Below are positions 1 through 10,283 of a DNA stretch of 39,844 nucleotides, one piece after another. The stretch covers positions 1 to 39,844 of the forward strand of contig NBIV01000404.1 of assembly GCA_003194525.1 (NCBI GenBank), read 5' to 3'. Under the pieces are notes generated by a model. The model saw only the letters and a list, made by a program, of their open reading frames with translations. It was not told the origin of the DNA and did not search any database. Each line of letters opens with the position of its first letter. The first letter of the stretch is position 1. The stretch comes from Gracilariopsis chorda (taxonomy: Eukaryota; Rhodophyta; Florideophyceae; Gracilariales; Gracilariaceae). A program made the position numbers and the translations under genes.

Positions 1-392
1 GGGTAGGAACCTCGAGAGTGGGGTAAGGGAAATACGGGGGATGCCCGATTGGGGGCGACGGGGGTGTGGGCCAACGGGACCACGAAAAAAGGTACAAAGG
101 AACCCTATACAGGGGCGAGAACACGGCGGTGGTGAATTAAGTGACAAGTGCCCAAGGCGGTGATACTCCTAGTGACGCATGGTGGATAGGTCTACCGTTA
201 GTAACGCGGCTTTACCTCCGAGGAGTGTAGAAGACTCGCGAAAGCGGAAAAGACTTAGAGCCAAGACCCCTGGTTGGGGAAGTTTACTCAGTGTCAGGGC
301 GAGGTCGCCGAGCCACTATATAGTGTAGTAATCTACCTACTGTAGCGTAGCTAAATAATAAATAATAAATATAAGTTAACTAAATGTCCACA
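1..392 (-). mobile_element. Partial LTR of a Ty3/Gypsy family (reverse strand, cut by window edge)
   Basis: Read on the minus strand, the segment starts TGTGGA at 392 and shares ordered blocks with the LTR at 32133: an AT-rich TTATTTATTATT stretch, AGTAAAC-TTCCCCAAC, TTGGCTCTA, a CTACTCCTC-GGAGG-like block and CCCTGTATAGGG. The related LTR is 656 bp, so this copy is cut by the left edge. Its body, if any, would lie to the left, because a Helitron begins to the right. Identity to the other copies is clearly well below that of a recent pair, so it is a distinct old subfamily. The five bases next to it (393-397, CCGTG) would be one arm of a target duplication. It could be a solo LTR. Confidence 0.7.
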
Positions 393-671
393 CCGTGGTG
401 CCAACCTCCTCTTGACTATCCGTGTCACACGTGGTCCATTCACGCCTTGGGCGGCACACGGCGCATGCACAGGTGTGCACCTGGTGCACAGTGCGGATCT
501 GCTGAGGGCTGAGACACCCGTTAATAGCGGTAGTAATCATAAACACGCGAGAGCGGCAAAAACACCAAGTCCACAGGGCATCGCTGAGTCTTCCTCCTTG
601 AGGATTGCACTTCAGCGAGAACGCACACACGCTCTCCTCCTGCCCGTACGCGGAGTGGACATTGAGAATTC
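393..671. other. Unassigned spacer between LTR and Helitron coding region
   Basis: I see no convincing gene here. It may contain the 5' flank of the Helitron, but I could not identify a Helitron 5' terminus. Confidence 0.4.
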
Positions 672-2993
672 ATGGCTGCAAGTACTGCGGATGCGTTTTT
701 GCTTGGGAAAGAGACCAATGGATTGTGCTGTGGAATGAAAAGAATTTCAGGGTGGGGCGTCACCTTCCACAGAAGGCATAGCAGCGAGTTGGGTCGCAGT
801 CTTTATAGCCTGAGAGCCTTTCACAGCCATTTTCTCAACTTGAATACGCTCTTCGCGATTATGCAAGCGATCATGGACATGTCGTTTGTGACGGGAGGCG
901 GTCCCTCCTTTCTCAGACTTGAGGGCAACGCAGCTCTCGCTCTGCCCACGCAGAACCAGAACAACACGCGCTACAGCTTTTTGTGGGGTACCGGTCCGCC
1001 TTCTTTAGATCCATCTCACTATGCTCGTGCCAATATGCGTGCGTTCATTCAGGACATCAACGTAAGATACATCGTACCCAAATTGTATGATGTGATCCAG
1101 CCGAAGCCAGACGTGGTGCGCGAACGTTACCGATCCTTGCTTAGCACGCAACAGCAACAACAACAACAAAACGCGGAGACTGTCGTGGATATCAGCGTGC
1201 AAGCAGCAGAACAAGGAGTAGTCGTACGTGGATACGAAGGAACCCGAAGTGCTACAGTCAGTACTCCTCATGCAGGTGCTGGCCCTCTCCCTGAAGATGT
1301 TCCGGGTGGGGGGCCAACCATGATGAGAACACTGGTTGATCCCACTGGCCTGTACCGAGTGGAGTCTCAGGTACCGCGCTTGGTAGAAGGAACCGTAACC
1401 AGATAGCACGCTGCAGTGACCAGTGCTGCTGCTGCTGGAGCAGGGGCGACTGCGAATACCTCAAACAATGCGCAAGTGCGGTACCGACTTCTAAAACCGG
1501 CATCCAAACTTGCAGAGAAGGGCACTTTACCTCTGCTCTAACCGTACGGGGATCAGCACGAACCGTTTGACATCTGCCTGTTCCTGGATGCAAGGAACTC
1601 CACACAGCAAAGGTCAGGTCTCAGCGACAACGAGTGGAAGCTCCGAAAGCTCACCTGGGCTCAGAACGCGAAGAGACGACTGTACTCGGACAACATCCTC
1701 CTCAACAGTGGACCGTTGATGCAGATGTAGATGCTCCGCACTCACACGAACATTGAGAACAAGCGACTACGTTTCCTGAAGAGAGAGCAACAGGCACGTA
1801 TTGTACAAGAGCAAGAGATCCAGCAAGCACAACAGCATACAGCTCATGTGTCACCATCACAGTTCCCGCAAATGGGACGCATATTTCTGCCCGATGAATC
1901 GGTCAACTCAGCAGCATACTGGAAGAACAAGCGCATGGATGTACAGGCGATCGTGGCGCGGAGAGGACCGCCTTCTCTGTTCATTACAATCACCATGAAC
2001 ATCTGGCGAGAGGACATCCAGCGACTTGGGATGGACACCACTAATCGGGGGGCATTTACGGCATGGAGTAACCGCCCTTGACCGTTTGACTGACCGGATC
2101 TGATTGAAAGGGTGTACAACCAGTACGCAAACGACTTCATGAAGGACTTGGAGAAGAACTCGGAGCAAAGTTTTGGATTGAAGTGCCTGGGGCTTGCATC
2201 AAAGCTCGAGTTTCAAGAGCGCAATGTGCCTCATCACCGTATTCTCGTGTGGGTCGAAGGAGGCGTGACTGAAGACGTTGATGTGATCGACGAGCTCATT
2301 CGTGCAGAACTTCCCCTTCCCGGCGAAGAAGACGCGTTATGTGCCGTCATGCGTTCCATGCACAGGCACCAGCATTCCCCATATTGCTGGAATTGTGCTG
2401 GGCGTTGCAAGTTTGGATACGACGGCAACATGATTGTGCCGGAGACGTACATTGAAAAAGGCACGAATCGCGTGGTATACCACAGAAAAAGGCAACAAGA
2501 CCTCAAGACAGTGCCGTACAACCCAACTCTGACCAACAAGTACCGCTCTCATATCAACGTAAAGCGCACGCAAGGAGGGGGCGCAGTGGCTTATCTGATG
2601 AAGTACGCGTTTAAGCAGCCCAAAGATCAGGACGTGGTGCTCAATGTGAGTGGTGCTAATGAGACAGGCACACACAACGACCAGCAACAAGAGCCGCAGG
2701 CGCAGAATGACATTCTTGTATACATGCGAGCACGTGTGGTAGGCACTTTCAACGCAGCTTGGAGAATTATTGAGTTTCGCCATGTTCAAATTGTACCTAA
2801 AGTAGAGCGACTGGCCATTCACTTGAAAGAAGAGCGTAAATTTATGGTGGGAGGTCCAAACCAGCTCCTTTCTGCATTGCAGCCGTCTACATTGGAGAGA
2901 TACGTTGCAGGGCCCGAAGCATACGCAAACCTCGATACCTTTAGTACTTTGAAAAAGCGCGATTTTATCGCACGCTTCCTACCCACGTGCTGA
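672..2993 (+). pseudogene. Helitron Rep (HUH/Y2 endonuclease) part of RepHel, broken
   Basis: This is the replication-initiator half of a rolling-circle Helitron transposase. One frame stays readable from the ATG at 672 to 2993. It is interrupted only by in-frame stops at 1404 (TAG), 1539 (TAA), 1728 (TAG), 2079 (TGA), 2091 (TGA) and finally 2991. Recognisable blocks, in order: an N-terminal Helitron-like segment (DMSFVTGGGPSFLR), a polyglutamine run, GPPSLFITITMN, the nuclease metal-site region PHHRILVWV, a Cys/His segment (C-W-N-C-A-G-R-C), the block HINVKRTQGGGAVAYLMKY, and both candidate catalytic tyrosines with the following lysine (YLMKYAFK). The usual H-x-H of the HUH motif here reads H-H-R, so the second ligand appears altered. 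It is followed directly, with one frame change near 2975-3000, by the helicase half. Confidence 0.9.
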
Positions 2994-4777
2994 ACCAATA
3001 GGACGGAGACAGCACTCAGGTGCCCATATACGACTGCATTCCGCCCATGTACGTGGTAGAGCGCACGGAAGACGAGCAGTGCGTCGCAAGGATCAGAGGT
3101 GTTTCACGGTCTGACGTTGAGCTGTTTGCTCTTCGCTTGCTGCTCATGAATCACGGCTCGAGCTCTTATGAAGACGCAAGGACCTTCAACGGACAGCAGT
3201 ATGGAACGTATCGTGAAATTGCGATTGTAAGCGGACTGCTCGTGGACGGATACGAGTTTGATATTGCGTTCCAAGAAGCAGTGCAGATCTACAGCATTCC
3301 CTCCGAGATACGACGTCTGGTTGTCACACTATACCAAAAAGGCACAGACCGAGATAAAATGGCCTTCGATATCTGGGAGGCGCTATGTAGCGACATACAT
3401 ACAGGATATGAGCAGCAACGAAAGCAAGAAATGTATCGACGTGTGGTGGAGATCTCAGACCGGTACGGAGGACGACTGCTTCGCGATCACAGCTTCTCCT
3501 CCCAACACCTACAGCAGGATCATACAGCATTGACTGAGGCGAATCGAGCTACAACAACTCGAGACGCGCGAGTGGTGCGAAATTCGTCAACTTTGCAGTC
3601 AAGAAACGCCAACTTAAAACCTCGCCAAAGACAAGTCATTGACACCGTCATTGCCGCATTGCAACAACGACAGGCGCTGCAGGAGCGAACAAGCACTCCT
3701 CGAAACGTGTTCTTTGTGCAAGGATCCGCAGGAACCGGAAAGACATACGTGCTCAACCTCCTTCGTGATATCGTTGAGTCGGAAGGAATGCTCGCCGAAA
3801 TGCCTGCTACAACAGGCATTGCAGCTTGGTTGTAAGAAGGTGGCCGTACTTTACATAGCCTGCTCGGGCTGGTTGTAGCTCATAGGGACAGCACAAACAG
3901 CACTACAGCCACTTTGTCAAATTACGGTCTCCGACCTCAAATTACGGAACTGCTACGCGAAAGAAAACTGCTCTTCTTGGATGACGCGTCCATACTCTCA
4001 TGGAAGCTCTTCAAACTCATGAATGCATTGCTCAAAGATCTTCGCTGCAGTGGAATGGAAACCCCACCTCCGCTTGGGGGCTTGACCATCATTCTATCCG
4101 GGGACTACTCACAGCTACTTCCAGAGGTGCCGCAGGTGTACATGGAGGCCGAGCCAAGTGGAAATGTGAGACGAGTGTACACAAACATTCTCAACGAATT
4201 GCCGTAGAAGAGTGATATGTGGACATTGTGCTCGGTTCAAGTGCTGTACCTCACCGAAAAAGTACGCCAAGCCCATGATCTGGCATTTCCGTCAGTGTTA
4301 CGTTCCATTGCACGGAACAAAATATCCAACATCACTCCACTACCACTGAGATCTACCGGTGGCATGCAAACCGCCTACCAATTCCTGTGGAAGTGGCTCA
4401 CAAAACGACGCAAGGAGGATGTAGATCACAGCAAAATGCTCATTGCGTCCACAAATCAGTTGGTCGATGAACACAATGCGGCAGCGCTGGATCTGTTTCC
4501 TGGTGAATGCTTCAATCTTCTGTCAGTGACACCCGTGCAACTTGATCTTGGACAGAACTCAGAATCTGAAATCGCCAGTACTATCGTTCCCGAGTTTGCA
4601 TATCAGTATCTTCCTACTGGAGTAGCGCCTCATAACTTGGAATTGACGATCTGTGTGCCCGTTATGGTAATTTGGAACTTTCTGGCAGTGCCAGCCAATT
4701 ACACTCCACTGTATGGTACATACACAACAGCAGTGCCAGCCACTCACAAACGTGCGGGCGCTCAATTTCAACTCTAA
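2975..4777 (+). pseudogene. Helitron PIF1-like helicase part of RepHel, broken and 3' truncated
   Basis: This is the superfamily 1B helicase half of the Helitron protein. The frame differs from the Rep half, so a frameshift lies at about 2975-3000. It then stays in a single frame to 4777 with in-frame stops at 3833 (TAA) and 4205 (TAG). Visible blocks: the Rep-helicase linker (ALRLLLMNHGSSSYEDARTF), the helicase Q-like start KPRQRQVID, Walker A GSAGTGKT near 3727, TGIAAW, GGRTLHSL just after the stop, Walker B LLFLDDAS with alanine and serine after the acidic pair, and LSGDYSQLLP (motif III). A conserved LTEKVRQ segment and a C-terminal region (NLELTICVPVMV) follow. Homology stops near 4680, where a TIR-bearing repeat begins. 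The final helicase motifs and the Helitron 3' terminus are therefore missing or displaced. Confidence 0.9.
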
Positions 4778-5175
4778 TCCATAGTCATTCTCGGCGCCGC
4801 GGCTCTTATTGGTTTGCGGGCCGTTTACGAGCGATAGCAAGCAGCAACGGCTGCCACATCCCCCGACGTCACCCGAATTCAGCCGGGCGCAGCGCCGCCC
4901 GCGGTCGAAGGCCGTTTCCTCTTGTCTCTCCATTATAATGATTTACTCGACAAAAGGTGTGTGTTGTTGATTGATGGGAGGCGTTTCCCCAAAAACTCCC
5001 CTTCTATGCTCCCTTCAGCGCAGGTAAAAAAGGCGTTTCGCGCAAAGCTTCCCTTCCACTCAACCAATTCAGCAGCAGTGGCAGCAGCAGCATCAGCACC
5101 AGCAGCAGCAAAGGTCAAAGCTCATTGTCTGCTGCTGCATGTTGACTGCCGCAGCTGCTAAGTGGCTGGCACTGC
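4684..5175. repeat. Nonautonomous TIR element (MITE-like), copy 1
   Basis: The left end reads GGCAGTGCCAGCCAATTAC. The right end (5163-5175) reads TGGCTGGCACTGC, its reverse complement apart from end bases, so the unit has terminal inverted repeats of about 13 bp. A second inward copy of GCAGTGCCAGCCACT lies at about 4733. Copy 2 follows directly and matches over GCGCCGCGGC, ATTGGTTTG, GAGCG-TAGCAAGCAG and GATGGGAGGCGTT. There is no coding content. It appears to replace the end of the Helitron helicase. No target duplication was identified, so the superfamily is unassigned. Confidence 0.55.
5069..5112. repeat. CAG-rich imperfect microsatellite
   Basis: An interrupted CAG/CAT/CAC triplet run inside copy 1 of the TIR repeat. 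The equivalent region of copy 2 (about 5576-5592) keeps a shorter version. Confidence 0.7.
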
Positions 5176-5184
5176 AGTCATTTT

Positions 5185-5700
5185 GGCAGAGCCAGCCAAT
5201 TACAATCTACTGTAATCTACACAGACAACTGCATTGCTCGCCAATATCATTCGTGCAGGCGCTGAATTGAAACTCTATTCCATATTCACTTTCCGCGCCG
5301 CGGCCGTCATTGGTTTGTAGGCCGTTTGCGAGCGGTAGCAAGCAGAAAGGGCCTGCATATACCCTAAAACCACCCCTATTCAGCGGCGCGCAGCGCCCGC
5401 CGTGGCCGAAGACCGCTTCTACTTGTCTCAACACCCCACTCTAAAGCACTTAAATGCGGATGGGGGGGTGTTGTTGACTGATGGGAGGCGTTGCGCCACC
5501 AAACGCCTTTGCAAGCCCCCGTAAACACATGCAAAACGCCCACTTCATGCAACGCCTCCCTACCATTCATAATATTCAGCAGCAGCGGGAGCAGAAAAGC
5601 TGGATGCTTGGTGGCTAGCACTTTCATAATGACTGCAGTCGGCCAGCTACAGAAGGCAACGTGTCACGCTTTACAATCATTGCCTGTTACTGCAGTCAAT
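5185..5700. repeat. Nonautonomous TIR element (MITE-like), copy 2
   Basis: Begins GGCAGAGCCAGCCAATTAC, nearly identical to the start of copy 1, and keeps the same order of blocks (GCGCCGCGGCCGTC, ATTGGTTTG, GGGAGGCGTTGCGCC). It ends near TGTTACTGCAGTCAA, which resembles the bases around the end of copy 1. The right TIR is more eroded than in copy 1. It lies about 10 bp from copy 1 in direct orientation. Confidence 0.5.
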
Positions 5701-6040
5701 TTAGGGACATATAGATAATGACCTGTCGCTCTAGTGTCCATAGGACCGCTGAACTCATATGAGGTCGAAACAATCAACTTTACCTTTAACTTTAGTTATT
5801 TTGATTGGATGTTTTTGCCTTTTTTAGTCTGTATAAGTTATGAAACACGTTTTTTGTGTAGTAAAAATTCTAAGCTTCTGCTGTTTATGCTAGGTGAGAA
5901 GCAGAAACGTAACAAAAGCAGATGGTTTAGTACCAATGTGCTGTTAAAATATGCCTAATTTTCTAAGAAGCTTCAGAAAACAAGCTCATTTGATATATAG
6001 AACTTACTTTTGATTCAAAACCACCGTTTTTGAGGGGTGT
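5701..6040. other. AT-rich sequence, nothing recognised
   Basis: Short open stretches occur, but none starts with ATG in a convincing context or resembles a known protein. Confidence 0.4.
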
Positions 6041-6304
6041 ATGAAAGTTTCAAAAACCTTCAAAAAACTATCATTTGGCGACATTTCATCCGGGCGGATA
6101 TACACTAGCTACTCTATGTGCTGCGGCGCCCCGGGGTTCTACGAACGCTATTGCGAGTGTAAGCAAGCAGAGTGCTCGGAAAGCCTCCGAACGCTACTAA
6201 ATGAACAAAGCTACACAAACAACGTGGCGCGGAGGGCCGTCCGCGGCTTCTTCGTGTCTAATCTAATTAAGAATTTCTGCAACAACGACCTTTACACCCC
6301 CTAA
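6041..6304 (+). CDS. Small cysteine-containing ORF of unknown function (87 codons)
   Basis: An ATG-initiated frame ending in TAA. The product has a cysteine-rich centre (CCGAPGFYERYCECKQAEC) and a basic C-terminal half, with no signal peptide or membrane segment. I recognise no family. It lies between a TIR repeat pair and a hairpin cluster, so it may be a fragment of a mobile element or a chance frame. Nothing around it suggests expression. Confidence 0.2.
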   Translation: MKVSKTFKKLSFGDISSGRIYTSYSMCCGAPGFYERYCECKQAECSESLRTLLNEQSYTNNVARRAVRGFFVSNLIKNFCNNDLYTP

Positions 6305-6318
6305 AAAATTAGTAAAAT

Positions 6319-6367
6319 GCACGATTTGGTTTTTTTGCGCAATCTGCGCAAGCATCCAAAATCGTGC
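6319..6367. repeat. Nested hairpin
   Basis: An outer stem GCACGATTTGG / CCAAAATCGTGC (one-base bulge) encloses a perfect inner hairpin TTGCGCA-ATC-TGCGCAA. Confidence 0.7.
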
Positions 6368-6420
6368 TTTATGCTCATTTTGTCAACCTTTTTGGTGCGC
6401 CAACTTTCTATGCCAATGAT

Positions 6421-6454
6421 AATCAAACGTTTTGCACCTCCAAAACGTTTGATT
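6421..6454. repeat. Perfect 14-bp stem hairpin
   Basis: AATCAAACGTTTTG, a six-base spacer CACCTC, then CAAAACGTTTGATT: a perfect inverted repeat. It adjoins the palindromic repeat unit at 6470. The 31.95 kb relative has a homologous but eroded flank (GATCAAACTTTTTTG). Confidence 0.85.
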
Positions 6455-6469
6455 TTCAGGGTTGTGAGC

Positions 6470-6562
6470 GCTCAAGCTACCACTCTTTCCTGCAGGAAAG
6501 AGGCAGACGTCACAACTGCAGGAAAGAGTGGTAGGGCGGAAGGCCCTTCTTACCCTTGTATC
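6470..6562 (-). repeat. Single unit of the CCTGCAGGAAAG palindromic repeat
   Basis: The reverse complement matches the 31.64-31.97 kb array: ACAAGGGTAAGAAGGGCCTT, then ACCACTCTTTCCTGCAG, TTGTGACGTCTGC, CCTGCAGGAAAGAGTGGTAG and GCTTGAGCG. Here there is a single palindromic unit; the plus-strand relative has four in tandem. It is probably the same small transposable element in opposite orientation. Confidence 0.75.
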
Positions 6563-6604
6563 CGGTAAAAGAACAGGGCTCAATAATATTGACATGCTAG
6601 GCAC

Positions 6605-9600
6605 CAGATGAACATCGACTGCAATACTGATAGAGATCGTTCACTCTGCAAACCAAGTTTCACGTCATGGCTATAGTTGCTTTCCCTGACCGTACTAGGA
6701 CCTCAGGCGAGTTCAGATTCCATAATTTAAACAATATTGTATGAATAGGTTCTCATTCCTTAATCCAGCTGTTTCCCGAACCCATTACAATACATCAGAC
6801 GAGATCATATCCAAATAAGTGCTAGTACCACATGTGCAAGACCATTGCTGGGATGCATCTGGAGAAAGACTTTCCATAGTCGCCAGTATCTCCCTGTACC
6901 ATAGTATACGCCGTATGGTCTTTGTGGTGAACGTCTTGTAAATATTGCCATACCCAGAGAGGTATTACTCAGACGAAAATTAGCAGGTACTGCAGGTACG
7001 GAACTTGAAAGTGATCGTAACCAACAAAACGAGACTTGTGCTATTGGATCAAATATTTATATAGATGAGTTTGGCAAGTAATACAAGAACAAAAACTGTT
7101 ATAGTGGAATCTGTTGTATTTCACCTATTCTCAACTCTGGATCAGGTAACCTTCTTCTGTTGCCTTTATCGAATGGCAAAACCTTCTTAAGGAACTGGGT
7201 GACCGTATAAAAATTGCTGACTTACGAATATTTCGAACGAGTAGCTTACGTTTGTGACTTTCGGTCACAATAAGAAGGCTTGCAGATGGCTCTGGTTTGG
7301 ACGTTTTTATTGCTAAGAAAATAACGATTTCAACAACTTATCATTTGCACAAGACATTGTTGATGTGAATGACAACTATTTGTAAATAGAGTTTCACATG
7401 CGAAGAAAATCTGAGATGATCAGCAGAGAGCAGGCTTTTCTAGACACCGCGAAAGCGCATTATTTTTAGATTTACATATAAATTACCTTCGATTGAGTAG
7501 AGTTGGCTCCAGAATTAGTTTTAACCTGTCTACCACACCCATTTTTATTTTACTCTATCTCCTGAAGGGAACAGTTCCCTATTGTTCATGAGTACCTGCT
7601 CTCAAAACCAAGTTGCAATCTTTTGTGACATACTGTCCATATGACATAACAAAATGCTTATTTCAGAGATGTTCTGACCAACCACGTGGACACGTTAGCT
7701 CTGAAGAACAGGTTACGTACTACTTACAACGGTGAAAGAGACATCACACGGTACAGGAAAGATCAAACAGTCATGAAAGATTCTCGAAAGATGCATGCCA
7801 AGTCATCATAGGTACCCTAGGTTCATGCCAGATCATGAGGACCATTCCAACACTAGCAACCACGCATCCAGAAGCACCGAACCTCAAGAACACATAGAAG
7901 CTAAAGTGCAGCAAGAACTCTCATCATCCTAGCACAGGGCTGATCTAGACCGCCAACGTCTGCCTTGGCGTCTTCAAAATGCTAACAATGAAGCACGAAT
8001 GAACTTCAGAGGTAACAGCAGAGACAAACGTGGCCACTACATGGCATCACACTGCAAAGATGAGTCATCAAAAGTTTTTCGTGCTCTTCGTGCAGGTTGG
8101 GAAGAACTTTTGAGCCATTACAGATACACCACACTACACTTAATAATAAGCAATTATCAATAATTTCTATAAAACTACCATCGTTTACGCGGAAACGCGA
8201 GGCATTAATACTTAGGAGTCGTTCATCGCCAATTATAAAGTTTCAGAGACAGCTAAGTAATCACGGAAAGAGAGTAAAATTTACTTTCTCGTCACAACCA
8301 CTTTGATAACTGTGGAGCAATATCACTAGGTGGGAAATCCTCTCAAGGTGTTGTCGGCTTTGCTCTCTTGCGAGTTATGCACAGCGACAGGGCTCTCCGT
8401 ATCACACGGTGTTCGGGTGTAAAAACCGACGTGGCTTCCGGCTATACCGAGGGAGGTGTTACCGGGAATCGGGTTACAAGCCTGCAAACTTAGTGCATTG
8501 GTCCATACAAGCGGTGTCCCGGTCCATGGAAAATCCAGGAGGAAAAGGGAAAACAGGGAAGAAACCAACGGTACAACCGGTAATTCGTGCGGAAATCCGA
8601 AAGAGACCCGTTGATGGGGGTTTTGCTTATTCAGCCAGCACAGCAGAACTAAATACTCATTCGAACTGCTATCTGTTATCAGAATAGAAAATACGCAATC
8701 TGGGAAATCAATTGAATACTGGGCAAACCCACGGGGTATGACAGACCAGCAGTTCTGGTTGATACTGTGCGGGAGAGTATAACGAGACCGAATGCGGTGA
8801 AAACCCAGGAGAGGTTGGTCATTTTGCACAGGCGATAAACTCAGAGCCGAGTCACGGCTTATCTTTATTCCGCTGTGAAACAGCAGGGCCATACTCCCTT
8901 AAGCTTTATTGGTTTATAATAAAACTAAGTATAATTCTACTGTAGTGTGCCACATTTGTGGTCCACACATTTGTGTCGTTGGGCAGAGTGGCTGGCGACG
9001 GCGCAACACGACACGTGTGAATCATGTCAGCCATGAACAATATCCGTACGCATACCCCCCGTCCATCTATTCCAGACATTATATAAATCACCCACGAAGG
9101 TTTCAAGAAACCAACTAAAATTCACATCGAATTTAACCCAAAGTTTTCAGGAGTCCACTCATTCCTGAGTTGAACCGATGCCACGTCGGTACTCAATCTT
9201 TCATGATCCACCCAGCCTACAGGATACGCGTATACGCATTGCTCTACAATATCTACCTCCGTAACTTACGAATTCAGAAACTTGTATGAACGAGCTTTTT
9301 ATTGAGAGATGATTCATCGAAAACGGGTTTCATCATTCTTGTCGTTGACAAGCTCGACAGCTGCAATATTCTTCACTTGTTAATTGAAAAGATCCATCAA
9401 GAAATCGGATCTATTTTATCGGGAAACAGATATGCATTTGCAACTCTTTTCGACATATTGACTTGGAACCCATCTTGGTGAATTATACGCCTCTAAGAAG
9501 GACATCTGGTGACTCGGTTAGTTTTAAGAAGGGTTTAATAGTGTGCATCATGTTTAGAGCCGATATAAATGTTGACCCGCTGAGGTAGTGATTCGAACAC

Positions 9601-9658
9601 GTAGGAAACGGCAGAGTCAGCTCTTGGTTGACAAGAGTTGTGAACGAGAATTACATAT
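6605..9658. other. Long noncoding or fully decayed region
   Basis: I see no supported gene in about 3 kb. Open frames on both strands at 8.3-8.9 kb lack recognisable domains and overlap each other antisense. A short stretch near 8005-8055 translates to RDKRGHYMASHCKD, faintly like a retrotransposon zinc knuckle that has lost its first cysteines; I do not call it. No repeat boundaries were identified. Confidence 0.4.
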
Positions 9659-10283
9659 TGTGGGATGAACTCTAGTTAGTTTTATTTATTATTTTACACC
9701 TATTTCTTGGATGGTTCGTACTTATTGCGACGGCTTACCCACCACCACACCAGTAAACCATGCCCAGCAAATGTTCTCTGGCTCTAGAAATTGTCGCCTT
9801 CGCAAGTTGTCTACTCCTCCAGCAAGGGTAAATAGGGTGTAGACGGCTGTAAAATAAAGAGACCCTTCATAGGGCGTGTTGCACCAACCATTTTGGTCTC
9901 GCTTTCGTAACAGGTTTGCCGTCAGCATCGTTGTTTCGCCTCCTTAATCTCCTGAATTGTGGTACAACCACGTGGGTGTCGAGTACTAGGTGAGTTGTAT
10001 TGAAACGGATCTTCGGACATGAGTGAAGGACTACGTTCATATAGAGGTAGTACGAAACGATTGGATGCGTCTCAGATGAGTGAGGGAGAGGCCCTGGATG
10101 CGATGTGAGGGATCGCCCGGAGTCCTGTGCTTACCTAAATGGGGAATCTTGTATGAATGGTCTTTAGCTCTGTTGGGAGTGTGGACGTAGTGGAATACGT
10201 GTCCGGTGAGCGAAAGTTTACGTCGATAATCTCCTAAACCGGTCACACACACGTGTACGGTTTGGCCAGGCGTGTGGGCCACA
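9659..10283 (+). mobile_element. Probable solo LTR related to the 32.1 kb Gypsy LTR
   Basis: Begins TGTGGGA and ends GGCCACA, the same TGTGG...CCACA inverted ends as the 32133 LTR. Shared blocks follow in order: TAGTTAGTTTTATTTATTATTT, CACCAGTAAAC, TGGCTCTA, CTACTCCTCC and GACCCNTCA. The size (about 625 bp) is close to 656 bp. The middle and right part are too diverged to align by eye, so the right border rests mainly on CCACA. No primer-binding site or gag follows, hence solo LTR. The flanking pentamers (CATAT and ATAGT) do not match. Confidence 0.55.

Noticed and set aside
5734..5958. 74-codon plus-strand ORF
   Set aside because: Non-ATG start in an AT-rich noncoding region, no motif.
8005..8060. 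Zinc-knuckle-like translation RDKRGHYMASHC
   Set aside because: The first two cysteines are missing and stops surround it; too short to call.
8326..8892. 188-codon minus-strand ORF and overlapping plus-strand ORF
   Set aside because: No domain, mutually antisense, no start context or neighbours in support.
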